14,985 bases of DNA from Lentisalinibacter sp037382365 (GTDB lineage: Bacteria; Pseudomonadota; Gammaproteobacteria; Steroidobacterales; Woeseiaceae), in NCBI GenBank assembly GCA_037382365.1, contig JARRPZ010000084.1:1-14985 (forward strand). Reading direction: 5' to 3'. The translations under genes were made by a program, and so were the position numbers. Positions within the stretch are counted from its first letter, which is position 1; each line of letters opens with the position of its first letter. The notes beneath the pieces were generated by a model that was given only the letters and a program-made list of their open reading frames with translations, did not search any database and was not told the DNA's origin. Below, piece after piece: positions 5,476-13,620 of this stretch.

Positions 5476-6573
5476 ATGAAGTTCAGTGCTTCCCGGGAGA
5501 CGCTGCTCAAGCCCCTGCAGGCGATCATCGGCGTAGTGGAACGCCGACAGACGATGCCGATACTGGCGAACGTCCTGGTAGTGGCCCGGGCGGAGCAGGT
5601 GCACGTGACGGCGACCGATCTGGAAGTTGAACTGGTCGCGAGCGCCGACGTAGATATCGCATCGGAAGGGGAAATCACGATCCCGGGCCGCAAGCTCCTG
5701 GATATCTGTCGAGCGCTGCCCGAGGGCGTAAACGTCTCGGTGGCGCTAAAAGGCGAGCGGGTACAGATACAGGCTGGTCGTAGCCGGTTCAGCCTGTCCA
5801 CGCTGCCGGCGGCGGAATTCCCTACGATCGAGGACATTCAGGCGACACAGAGTTTCTCCCTGCCCGGCGAGGCGCTTGACCGCTTGCTGGAGAAGACGCA
5901 CTTCGCGATGGCACAGCAGGATGTGCGGTATTACCTGAACGGGCTGCTCCTGGAGACAGGGGAACATTATCTGCGCGCTGTTGCGACAGACGGTCATCGC
6001 CTCGCGCTATGCGAGGTCGACGTGCCCGAGGAGGAATTGCCCGGGCAACAGGTCATCGTCCCGAGAAAGGGAGTCATTGAACTGCAACGGCTTTTGGACG
6101 GGAGCGTCGAGGTAGCTATCGAGATCGGGTCCAATCACATCCGCGTCCGGGTGGAGGGGATCCGCTTCACGTCGAAGTTGATCGATGGTCGATTCCCCGA
6201 ATACGACCGTGTCATACCGAAATCCCCGCCGAACGTACTCACCGCGGATCGGGAATCGCTCCGCCATGCACTGCAGCGGGCGGCGATCCTGTCGAATGAG
6301 AAATATCGCGGCATCCGCCTGGACATCAAGGATAGCGGCGTGGTGATACAGGCGCACAATCCGGAGCAGGAGGAGGCCGAGGAAGAACTCGAAGTCGAAT
6401 ATAGCGGCGAGGACATCGAGATCGGCTTCAACGTCAACTACCTGCTCGACGCGCTCTCGGCAGTCGAGTCGGAATCCGTGAAAGTCGGCCTGACGGACAG
6501 CAACAGCAGCTGTCTGGTGACGGATCTCGACCGGGACGACAGCAAATTCGTCGTCATGCCCATGCGACTTTAG
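5476..6573 (+). CDS. dnaN: DNA polymerase III sliding clamp (beta subunit)
   Basis: DnaN forms the ring-shaped dimer that tethers DNA polymerase III to DNA. The 365-residue product (E. coli 366) reads MKFSASRETLLKPLQAI at the start and contains LEGERV-like and GRSRFSLSTLPAAEFP segments, MAQQDVRYYLNGLLLE, VATDGHRLALCE, VPRKGVIELQRLLDG and FTSKLIDGRFPEYDRVIP. It ends FVVMPMRL, the conserved C-terminus that shapes the clamp-binding pocket. The ATG at 5476 has AGGTGG five bases upstream and fits the family; an in-frame GTG at 5467 would overlap that site. recF begins 22 bp after its stop, so dnaN-recF are probably co-transcribed. Confidence 0.97.
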   Translation: MKFSASRETLLKPLQAIIGVVERRQTMPILANVLVVARAEQVHVTATDLEVELVASADVDIASEGEITIPGRKLLDICRALPEGVNVSVALKGERVQIQAGRSRFSLSTLPAAEFPTIEDIQATQSFSLPGEALDRLLEKTHFAMAQQDVRYYLNGLLLETGEHYLRAVATDGHRLALCEVDVPEEELPGQQVIVPRKGVIELQRLLDGSVEVAIEIGSNHIRVRVEGIRFTSKLIDGRFPEYDRVIPKSPPNVLTADRESLRHALQRAAILSNEKYRGIRLDIKDSGVVIQAHNPEQEEAEEELEVEYSGEDIEIGFNVNYLLDALSAVESESVKVGLTDSNSSCLVTDLDRDDSKFVVMPMRL

Positions 6574-6595
6574 TACTGGCCGGGATTCTAACCCG

Positions 6596-7660
6596 GTGAC
6601 CCTGCTGCGAGTGAACGTAGCGGACTTCCGCTGCATCGCCGATGCTCGGCTCGAGCTCGCGGAGGACTGCAATCTCCTCTGGGGTTCCAACGGAAGTGGA
6701 AAGACGAGCGTGCTCGAGGCCATTGGTTTCTTGAGCCGGGGGCGCTCGTTCCGGGGTACTCGTACCGACGGGCTGGTGCGACACGGTGCCGCACGATTCC
6801 TGATCTCGGCGCGGGTGCGATCCGGCGATCGTGAGCACCGACTGGGCGTCGAGGTCGGCAGGGGCCACATGGAGATACGGGTCGACCGCCGGCCGGCAGA
6901 CGGGCTGGCGGCCCTGGCGGAAAGGCTGGCGGTCCAGGTGATCGATCCGGAGATACATCGCCTGGTCTCCGATGGCCCTGATGTGCGGCGGCGCTTTCTC
7001 GATTACGGTGTGTTCCACGTGGAACATGGCTACCTGGACGCCTGGCGACGATACCGTCGCGCGTTGCGGCAGCGGAACGCGGCCCTGCGCGCAGGCGCGG
7101 AGGCGAAGGCCGTCGCCGCGTGGGAACCGGAGCTGATCGGGGCTGCGGAGGCCGTTGATGCACACCGCCGTCGCCACGTGGAGGCACTGGCCGGTCATTT
7201 CGCCGAGCTGGGAAGATTCCTCCTTAGGGCCGATATCTCTTGCGAGTACCGACCGGGGTGGACGGACGCGGGGAGTTTCGAAGAGGCGATCGGCGCGGCA
7301 TGGCACCGGGACCGTGATCAGGGCACGACAACTGTGGGTCCGCACCGAGCCGATCTGAAACTCGTTTTTCGGGGACGCGGTGCAAGGCAACAGGTCTCCC
7401 GCGGTCAGCAGAAGCTGTTCGGGGCAGCTCTGGTGCTGGCCCAGACCCGGGTCTTGTCCGAGATACTGACGGATCCACCGGTTCTATTGGTGGACGACCC
7501 TGCGGCGGAGCTCGACCGGGAGTCGCTGGGACGGCTCATGGAACGGATTCTGGCGACAGACAGTCAGCTGTTGGCGACGGCGTTGACCGCGGACGCCTTG
7601 GCTATGCCGGTCGGCTGCCGCATGTTCCACGTGGAACACGCGGCGATCTCTCCGAACTGA
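6596..7660 (+). CDS. recF: DNA replication and repair protein RecF
   Basis: RecF is an SMC-like ATPase that helps load RecA at single-strand gaps with RecO and RecR. The 354-residue product (E. coli 357) has Walker A GSNGSGKT at residues 30-37, the signature VSRGQQKLFGAALVLAQ near 265, and a Walker B region PVLLVDDPAAELD. The start is GTG at 6596, giving MTLLRVNVADFRCI; the ribosome site is poor, suggesting coupling with dnaN. The protein contains FHVEH twice (residues 140-144 and 344-348). Both copies are encoded by perfect parS palindromes, so part of this coding sequence also serves chromosome segregation. Confidence 0.96.
   Translation: MTLLRVNVADFRCIADARLELAEDCNLLWGSNGSGKTSVLEAIGFLSRGRSFRGTRTDGLVRHGAARFLISARVRSGDREHRLGVEVGRGHMEIRVDRRPADGLAALAERLAVQVIDPEIHRLVSDGPDVRRRFLDYGVFHVEHGYLDAWRRYRRALRQRNAALRAGAEAKAVAAWEPELIGAAEAVDAHRRRHVEALAGHFAELGRFLLRADISCEYRPGWTDAGSFEEAIGAAWHRDRDQGTTTVGPHRADLKLVFRGRGARQQVSRGQQKLFGAALVLAQTRVLSEILTDPPVLLVDDPAAELDRESLGRLMERILATDSQLLATALTADALAMPVGCRMFHVEHAAISPN
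7011..7026. promoter_or_regulatory. parS: parS centromere site (ParB binding), copy 1, inside recF
   Basis: TGTTCCACGTGGAACA is a perfect 16-bp palindrome and the form of parS known from Pseudomonas and relatives. ParB loads here and spreads or slides to organise origin segregation. It lies about 1.6 kb from the proposed oriC, as expected for chromosomal parS. Confidence 0.88.
7623..7638. promoter_or_regulatory. parS: parS centromere site (ParB binding), copy 2, near the recF 3' end
   Basis: The same perfect palindrome, TGTTCCACGTGGAACA, occurs 612 bp downstream of the first. In recF it encodes part of MFHVEH, about ten codons before the stop. Two identical 16-mers in one gene cannot reasonably be chance. 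Confidence 0.88.
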
Positions 7661-7676
7661 CCCCGAACGCTGAAGT

Positions 7677-7690
7677 GCCCGTTATCGGGC
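7677..7690 (+). other. Short hairpin downstream of recF
   Basis: GCCCG, loop TTAT, CGGGC forms a 5-bp GC stem 16 bp after the recF stop and before the gyrB promoter. No T-tract follows, so it is at best a weak or factor-aided stop for dnaN-recF transcripts. Confidence 0.3.
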
Positions 7691-7697
7691 TGGTCGT

Positions 7698-7730
7698 AAA
7701 GGCCTTTCCCGGTCCGGTTGATGGTATAAT
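7698..7730 (+). promoter_or_regulatory. gyrB promoter (extended -10) with a palindrome in the -35 region
   Basis: TGG followed by a perfect TATAAT (7725-7730) is a textbook extended -10 element, with a predicted start near 7737 and a leader of about 20 nt. No good -35 is present. In its place lies the 10-bp perfect palindrome AAAGGCCTTT (7698-7707), which could be an operator. gyrB promoters are often supercoiling-sensitive and -10-dependent; control here is inferred, not shown. Confidence 0.7.
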
Positions 7731-7756
7731 GAACCGCTTGACCCGGAGGGCATCAG

Positions 7757-10195
7757 ATGGCCGATCAGAGCCGTTACGATTCTAGTAATATCAAGGTCTT
7801 AAAGGGCCTCGAGGCCGTGCGCAAACGGCCTGGCATGTATATCGGAGACACCGACGACGGCACCGGTCTCCATCACATGGTTTTCGAGGTCGTCGACAAC
7901 AGTATCGACGAAGCACTCGCGGGCTACTGCAGCAACATCACGGTCACGATCCACGCCGACGAATCGGTGACCGTGACCGACGACGGCCGCGGCATTCCGG
8001 TGGACATCCATCCGGAAGAGGGCCGGTCGGCAGCCGAGGTGATCATGACGGTGCTGCACGCCGGCGGCAAGTTCGACGACAATTCCTACAAGGTCTCTGG
8101 CGGCCTTCATGGTGTTGGCGTGTCCGTGGTGAACGCCCTGTCCGAACAGTTATCGCTGACGATCTACCGTGCAGGCGAGATCTACTATCAGGAATACCGG
8201 ATGGGTGAGCCGGTGGCACCGCTGAAGGTGATCGGTCAGACCGACAAGAGCGGCACGGTGATCCGCTTCCGGCCGAGCGACCAGATCTTTACCAACATCG
8301 AGTTCAGTTACGACGTGCTGGCCAAACGCCTGCGGGAGCTGTCTTTCCTGAACTCCGGAGTCCATATCGAGCTGGTCGATGAGCGTACGGACCAGCACGA
8401 CGTCTTCGAATACCAGGGCGGCATTCGGGCTTTCGTGGCCCATCTCAACCGTAACAAGACGACTATCCATGACACGGTCGTGCATTTCGAGACGGAACGC
8501 GATGGTGTGACGGTCGAGGCGGCACTCCAGTGGAACGATGCCTATCAGGAAAACATGTTCTGCTATACGAATAATATCCCGCAGCGCGACGGCGGCACCC
8601 ACCTCGCCGGTTTCCGGAGCGCGCTGACCCGCACGCTGAACAGCTATATCGAAAAGGAGATGGCGGGTCGGAAAGACAAGGTCACACCGGCCGGCGACGA
8701 TGCAAGGGAAGGGCTGACCGCCGTGCTGTCGGTCAAGGTCCCGGATCCCAAGTTCTCCTCGCAGACCAAGGACAAGCTGGTTTCGTCGGAGGTGAAGGGC
8801 ATCGTCGAGTCCGCCATGTCGGAGGCGCTGGAAGATTTCCTTCTGGAATATCCCCAGGAAGCCAAGGCCATCGTCGCGAAAATCCTCGACGCGGCCCGTG
8901 CCAGGGAAGCTGCCAGGAAGGCCCGCGAGATGACGCGGCGCAAGGGCGCGCTGGACGTCGCCGGACTGCCCGGCAAGCTGGCGGACTGCCAGGAAAAGGA
9001 TCCGGCCCTGTCGGAACTGTTCCTGGTCGAGGGTGATTCCGCCGGCGGTTCGGCGAAGCAGGGACGCGACCGGCGGACCCAGGCCATTCTCCCGTTGAAG
9101 GGAAAAATCCTGAATGTGGAGAAAGCACGCTTCGATAAGATGCTTTCTTCGGCCGAAGTGGGAACTCTGATCACTGCGCTGGGCTGTGGCATCGGTCGGG
9201 ACGACTTCGATCCCGACAAGCTTCGCTACCATCGCATCATCATCATGACGGACGCGGACGTGGACGGTTCCCATATCCGCACCCTGCTGCTGACGTTCTT
9301 CTATCGGCAGATGCCCGAGTTGATCGAGCGTGGACACATCTACATCGCCCAGCCGCCGCTCTACAAGATCAAGCGGGGCAAGCAGGAGGTCTACGTCAAG
9401 GACGAGGCGGAACTCACCGAGTATCTGCTCACGTCGGCGCTGGAAGGCGCGGAACTGCACGTCAACGATGAGGCACCGGCGATGTCGGGCTCTGCGCTCG
9501 AGACGCTGTCACGGGACTACATGACCGTCCAGTCGATCATCGATCGCCTGGGGCGTCGCTATAACGAGACCGTGTTGCGAGCGATGCTGGAAGTTCCGCG
9601 GGTGGATGCGGAGATCCTGGCAGATATTGACCGATTGGAAAACTGGACCCGATCCCTTTCGGAAGCGCTGCCGAAAGGCCCGGTCGCCGGTGGCAGAGAC
9701 CTGAACGGCGGCGGTTACGAGGCGACGCTCGAGCGGGGCGACGAGAGCGGAGAGGGTATTCGCGTCGCCGTGCATCACACGCAGCACGGCGTCACCACGA
9801 CACGCTACATCCCGAAGGAATTCTTCGAATCCGCCGAGTACCGGCGTATGGCATCGCTCGGCGAACAGCTGCAGGGGCTGATCGGCGAAGGCGCCTACGT
9901 GCAGCGCGGGGACCGTCGGGTCGAAGTCGCGGGACTCGGCGAGGTGGTGGCCTGGCTGATGGCAGAAGCGCGTCGGGGTCAGTCCGTGCAGCGTTACAAG
10001 GGTCTCGGCGAGATGAACCCGGATCAGCTCTGGGACACCACGGTGAACCCGGAGACCCGGCGGCTGATGCAGGTTCGGATAGAGGATGCCGTGCGGGCGG
10101 ACGAGATATTCACCACCCTGATGGGCGATCAGGTCGAGCCGCGCAGGGAGTTCATCGAGGACAACGCCCTCGCCGTGTCAAACCTCGACGTCTGA
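7757..10195 (+). CDS. gyrB: DNA gyrase subunit B
   Basis: GyrB is the ATPase subunit of gyrase, which introduces negative supercoils with GyrA. The product has 812 residues (E. coli 804). The GHKL ATPase domain shows GMYIGDTDDGTGLHHMVFEV with catalytic Glu44 and then Asn48, plus TDDGRGIPV and GGLHGVGVSVVNALS. The Toprim domain has LVEGDSAGGSAKQGRDR near residue 425 and the metal-binding DADVDGSHIRT near 500. The gram-negative insertion follows, and the end is RYKGLGEMNPDQLWDTT then REFIEDNAL. Residues tied to quinolone resistance (the Asp of EGDS and the Lys of LKGKILN) are wild type. The ATG at 7757 follows GGAGGG. The 3' end overlaps that of plsC on the other strand by 18 bp. Confidence 0.98.
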   Translation: MADQSRYDSSNIKVLKGLEAVRKRPGMYIGDTDDGTGLHHMVFEVVDNSIDEALAGYCSNITVTIHADESVTVTDDGRGIPVDIHPEEGRSAAEVIMTVLHAGGKFDDNSYKVSGGLHGVGVSVVNALSEQLSLTIYRAGEIYYQEYRMGEPVAPLKVIGQTDKSGTVIRFRPSDQIFTNIEFSYDVLAKRLRELSFLNSGVHIELVDERTDQHDVFEYQGGIRAFVAHLNRNKTTIHDTVVHFETERDGVTVEAALQWNDAYQENMFCYTNNIPQRDGGTHLAGFRSALTRTLNSYIEKEMAGRKDKVTPAGDDAREGLTAVLSVKVPDPKFSSQTKDKLVSSEVKGIVESAMSEALEDFLLEYPQEAKAIVAKILDAARAREAARKAREMTRRKGALDVAGLPGKLADCQEKDPALSELFLVEGDSAGGSAKQGRDRRTQAILPLKGKILNVEKARFDKMLSSAEVGTLITALGCGIGRDDFDPDKLRYHRIIIMTDADVDGSHIRTLLLTFFYRQMPELIERGHIYIAQPPLYKIKRGKQEVYVKDEAELTEYLLTSALEGAELHVNDEAPAMSGSALETLSRDYMTVQSIIDRLGRRYNETVLRAMLEVPRVDAEILADIDRLENWTRSLSEALPKGPVAGGRDLNGGGYEATLERGDESGEGIRVAVHHTQHGVTTTRYIPKEFFESAEYRRMASLGEQLQGLIGEGAYVQRGDRRVEVAGLGEVVAWLMAEARRGQSVQRYKGLGEMNPDQLWDTTVNPETRRLMQVRIEDAVRADEIFTTLMGDQVEPRREFIEDNALAVSNLDV

Positions 10196-10942
10196 TCCGC
10201 CGGCCGCGTTCTCGCGCGTCCGTGCCTCTTCCGCGATCACGTCGATGTTGCGGATGGTCTTCTCGATCCAGTCCTGAATCTCCCGGTTGACCTCCCGGGG
10301 ATCGCGGCCGGCTGCTTCGACGGGATCACCGATGACGAACGTGACCGTACCGGGTTTCTTCAGCCAGCCCCGCCGCGGCCAGTAGTCGCCCGCATCGTGG
10401 GCGACGGGGACTATCGTGCGCCCTGCGGCTGCCGCGAGTGCCGCGCCACTCACCCCGTAGCGCCGGGTCTGGCCCGGCGGCATACGGGTGCCTTCCGGGA
10501 AAATCATCACCCAGATACCTTCCCGCAGCCGCTGGCTGCCCTGCCGGATCACCTGGCGCACGGCGCTGCGGCCCGCGCTGCGATTGATGGCGATCGGCTT
10601 CAGGAGTGCCATCCCCCAGCCGAAGAAGGGTGCCCACATCAGTTCTTTCTTCAGCACCCAGGTCTGGATGGGGAACAGCTGGATTTCTGCGATGGTTTCC
10701 AGGGCGGACGAGTGCTTCAGCAGCACGACGGACGCTTCGTCCGGGATGTTCTCCCGGCCGACGACGCGGTAATCCAGTCCGACAATGAACCGCATGGCCC
10801 ACATGACCTGGCTCGCCCAGGCTGCGGCGACCTTGTAGCGGATGTGATAAGGCATCGGGCCGAGCAGGAGGAGCACGATCACGTAGAGTGGTACGGAAAG
10901 AAACAGCCAGGCCGTGAAGAGGAAAGAACGCAGCATCTGCAT
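10178..10942 (-). CDS. plsC: 1-acyl-sn-glycerol-3-phosphate acyltransferase (PlsC family)
   Basis: This enzyme acylates lysophosphatidic acid to phosphatidic acid in phospholipid synthesis at the inner membrane. The 254-residue product starts MQMLRSFLFTAWLF, with hydrophobic segments in the first 45 residues. The acyltransferase block motifs follow: KHSSALETI (H-x4-E, a variant of the common H-x4-D), KKELMWAPFFGWGMALLKPI with INRS, IFPEGTR, and a final block with VPVAHDAGDYW. The ATG at 10942 sits ten bases after GGAGG; a second ATG at 10936 is further from it. That ribosome site spans the gmhB stop, so translation is probably coupled. A plsC-type gene between gyrB and gmhB-glyS-glyQ is also found in Pseudomonas. 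Confidence 0.92.
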   Translation of the reverse strand: MQMLRSFLFTAWLFLSVPLYVIVLLLLGPMPYHIRYKVAAAWASQVMWAMRFIVGLDYRVVGRENIPDEASVVLLKHSSALETIAEIQLFPIQTWVLKKELMWAPFFGWGMALLKPIAINRSAGRSAVRQVIRQGSQRLREGIWVMIFPEGTRMPPGQTRRYGVSGAALAAAAGRTIVPVAHDAGDYWPRRGWLKKPGTVTFVIGDPVEAAGRDPREVNREIQDWIEKTIRNIDVIAEEARTRENAAGGSDVEV

Positions 10943-10947
10943 CGCGA

Positions 10948-11484
10948 CTATTCCTCCCCGATGATCGCGTCCGCCGCGGCAGACAGATCGTCGCAGATTT
11001 CGGCATCGCCCGCATAGCCGGAGGCTTCGGTCCGTGCCCCGTTGCCGGTGCGCACCAGTATCGGCCTCGCGCCTACGGAGCGGGCCGCCTCGAGGTCGCG
11101 CGGTGAGTCGCCGACGACCGGCACTCCGGTGAGTTCGATGGCATAGTGATCCGCGAGGCGATGCAATAGCCCCGGGCGGGGTTTGCGACACTCGCAGGCA
11201 TCGTCCGGGTGATGCGGGCACCAGACGATGGTGTCGATCTTGCCGCCCGCCTGTCGCACCGTGTCCCGCATCTTTTCGTGGATGGCCGCGAGTGCCTCGT
11301 CGTCGAACAGGCCCCGGGCGAGACCCGACTGGTTGCTCGCGACGGCCACCGTGTACCCGGCCGCATTCAGGCGAGCGATGGCCTCGGCGCTGCCGGGCAG
11401 CGCCTCCCACTCGGACGCGCTCTTGATGTAATCCGGCGAGTCCCGGTTGATCGTTCCGTCCCGGTCCAGCACCACGAGCCTCAC
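10948..11484 (-). CDS. gmhB: D-glycero-beta-D-manno-heptose 1,7-bisphosphate 7-phosphatase
   Basis: This HAD-family phosphatase of the ADP-heptose pathway for lipopolysaccharide inner core is cytoplasmic. The 178-residue product has the catalytic DRDGT at residues 7-11, the VASNQSGLARG segment, a zinc-binding CPHHPDDACECRKPRPG with the expected Cys/His set, and GDSPRDLEAA as the last HAD motif. Start is GTG at 11484, which places the catalytic Asp at the usual distance; the ribosome site is weak. It lies 17 nt after glyS and 5 nt before plsC, in one operon. Other HAD phosphatases (for example histidinol phosphatase) share the fold, but the zinc loop and the genomic position favour GmhB. Confidence 0.9.
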   Translation of the reverse strand: MRLVVLDRDGTINRDSPDYIKSASEWEALPGSAEAIARLNAAGYTVAVASNQSGLARGLFDDEALAAIHEKMRDTVRQAGGKIDTIVWCPHHPDDACECRKPRPGLLHRLADHYAIELTGVPVVGDSPRDLEAARSVGARPILVRTGNGARTEASGYAGDAEICDDLSAAADAIIGEE

Positions 11485-11501
11485 GCGTCAGCGCCCCGGT
11501 G

Positions 11502-13616
11502 TCAGCCCGTGGAGAGGCGGGAAATGTCCGCCACCTCGAGGAACAGGCCGCGCAGTTCCGCGAGCAACCCCAGCCGGTTGCGCCTGACCGCGATATCCTC
11601 GTCCATGACCAGTACGTGATCGAAGAAATCGTCGACGGGTTCCTTCAGCAAAGCAAGCCGATCGAGGACCTCCGTGTATTCGCGCCGGGCGAGCAGCGGT
11701 GCGATCTCTGCACGCGCCTCTTCGAGGGCGGCGTTCAGGGTCTTTTCCGCGCTCTCGCCCAGCAACGCCGCGTCGGGCGTACCGCCGCCGTCGATTCCCG
11801 CCTGGCGCAGGATGTTGGCGATGCGTTTGTTCGCCGCGGACAGGCTCTCGGCGCTCGCGTGGCTCGAGAAGGCGGCGACGGCCCGCAGGCGGGCGTCGAA
11901 GTCGAGCGGTGATGCCGGTTCGCGCGCGAGGACTGCCTGAAATGCCTCAGGCCCTATCCCCGGTTCCCGTTCGGCATACCAGCCGCGCAGCCGCTCCATG
12001 ACGAAATCGTAGATCTCGGCGGCGAGGACCGGGCGTGGCGCATCTGCGTCTACGGGCTGGAGCTCGAGGGCCCGGCGGATGGCGGCGCGGAGGTCCAGCT
12101 CGAGCCCGGACTCGATGAGGATCCTGACGAGTCCGAGTGCGCCGCGGCGCAGGCCGAAGGGATCCCGATTACCGCTGGGCTTGCGACCAATGGCGAATAT
12201 GCCCGCGATCGTATCCAGGCGGTCGGCCAGTGCGAGTACCCGGCCACCCTCCGATTCGGGGAGCCGGTCACCCGCGAACCGGGGCAGGTATTGTTCGGCG
12301 ATGGCGACCGCGACCGCGTCCGGTTCGCCATCCGCCCGGGCGTAGTGGCCGCCCATGACGCCCTGCAGGTCCGGGAACTCACCGACCATATCCGTGAGGA
12401 GGTCGGTCCGGGCGAGTTCGGCGGCACGCACGGCGATTTCCGCCGGCGCACCGAGTTCTTCGGCGAGCTCGCCGGCCAGCGTGGCCACGCGCTGGCTCTT
12501 GGCGAGCAGCGTCCCGAGTTCCTTTTGGTAGACGACGTTGCGCATGTCCTCGCGGCGGTCCTCGAGAGGAGTACGCCGGTCCGATTGCCAGAAGAAGGCG
12601 GCGTCCGCGAGGCGGGGTCTTACGACCCGTTCGTTACCTTCCCGGACCTGGGACGGGTCGCGGCTCTCCAGGTTGGCCACGGCGACGAAGTTGGCGATCA
12701 GGGCTCCGTCGGCCCCTTCGATGGGAAAGTAGCGCTGGTGCTTTTGCAGCGTCGAGACCAGCACTTCGCGGGGAAGGTCGAGGAAGGCGGGATCGAAGGA
12801 ACCCGTGATCGCGACCGGCCACTCGTTCAGCGCGGCCACTTCGTCCATCAGGCCGGGCGCACTCACCGGGCGTCCGCCCGCCGCCGCGGCCGTCTCTTCG
12901 ACGGTGCGGGCGATCAGTTCCCGGCGTTCGTCGAAATCCGCGACGACATGGCCCTGGTCTCGCAGTATTGCCGGGTAATCGGCCGGACGGGGTATGGAGA
13001 GTTCCCGCCCGGCGGCATGGGTGCGATGACCCCGGGTCACGCGTCCCGTCGGCAGCCCGTACACGCTGCCGGGGACCACTTCCTCTCCGAGCAGCAGGAC
13101 GACCCAGTGCACGGGTCGGACGAATTCGGCGTCGCCGGCGCCCCATCGCATGCGGCGCGGCACGGGGAGCTGGTCGAGAGCGGCGGCCACGAGTTCCGGC
13201 AGCAGCGTTTCCGCGGCGCGCCCTTCGCGCACGGCGCGGTGCACCAGCCATTCGCCCTTGTCGGTGGCGACCCGGTCGAGTTCCGCGACGTCGACGCCAC
13301 ATTTCGCGGCGAAAGCCGCGGCGGCGCGGGTGGGATTGCCGGCCTCGTCGAAGGCGACGGAGACCGGCGGTCCCCTCATCTCCACACTCTCGTCGGGCTG
13401 GCGGCGGGGCACGGACTCGACGTGGACGGCGAGTCGGCGCGGGCTCGCGTAGGGTCGGACCGCGCCGTGGGCAAGCCCGGCTTCGTCCAAGGCCTGTCCG
13501 AGTCCGGAGGCGAAATCGTCCATGAGTTGTCGCAGAGCTGTGGGTGGCAGCTCCTCGGTACCGATCTCCACCAGCAGGTCGCTCGCCGGCGGACTGTGTC
13601 GTGCGGTCTCGGTCAC
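11502..13616 (-). CDS. glyS: Glycine-tRNA ligase beta subunit
   Basis: This is the large subunit of the alpha2-beta2 glycyl-tRNA synthetase. It binds tRNA, while the alpha subunit carries the aminoacylation site. The 704-residue product (E. coli 689) begins with LLVEIGTEELPPTALRQL and has YASPRRLAV, RRMRWG, FVRPVHW, GHRTH, LQKHQRYFP, NERVVRPRLADAAFFW, GLRRGALGLVRI and a C-terminal anticodon-binding-like region ending DDFFDHVLVMDED. The start is GTG at 13616, four bases after the glyQ stop; an ATG overlapping that stop leads at once to a stop codon and is rejected. The small size excess comes from a longer N-terminal tail and loop regions. Confidence 0.96.
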   Translation of the reverse strand: MTETARHSPPASDLLVEIGTEELPPTALRQLMDDFASGLGQALDEAGLAHGAVRPYASPRRLAVHVESVPRRQPDESVEMRGPPVSVAFDEAGNPTRAAAAFAAKCGVDVAELDRVATDKGEWLVHRAVREGRAAETLLPELVAAALDQLPVPRRMRWGAGDAEFVRPVHWVVLLLGEEVVPGSVYGLPTGRVTRGHRTHAAGRELSIPRPADYPAILRDQGHVVADFDERRELIARTVEETAAAAGGRPVSAPGLMDEVAALNEWPVAITGSFDPAFLDLPREVLVSTLQKHQRYFPIEGADGALIANFVAVANLESRDPSQVREGNERVVRPRLADAAFFWQSDRRTPLEDRREDMRNVVYQKELGTLLAKSQRVATLAGELAEELGAPAEIAVRAAELARTDLLTDMVGEFPDLQGVMGGHYARADGEPDAVAVAIAEQYLPRFAGDRLPESEGGRVLALADRLDTIAGIFAIGRKPSGNRDPFGLRRGALGLVRILIESGLELDLRAAIRRALELQPVDADAPRPVLAAEIYDFVMERLRGWYAEREPGIGPEAFQAVLAREPASPLDFDARLRAVAAFSSHASAESLSAANKRIANILRQAGIDGGGTPDAALLGESAEKTLNAALEEARAEIAPLLARREYTEVLDRLALLKEPVDDFFDHVLVMDEDIAVRRNRLGLLAELRGLFLEVADISRLSTG

Positions 13617-13620
13617 GGCA

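Noticed and set aside
7174..7181. Third parS-like core CCACGTGG in recF
   Set aside because: Only the central 8 bp agree; the flanking arms do not match the TGTT/AACA ends of the two perfect sites.
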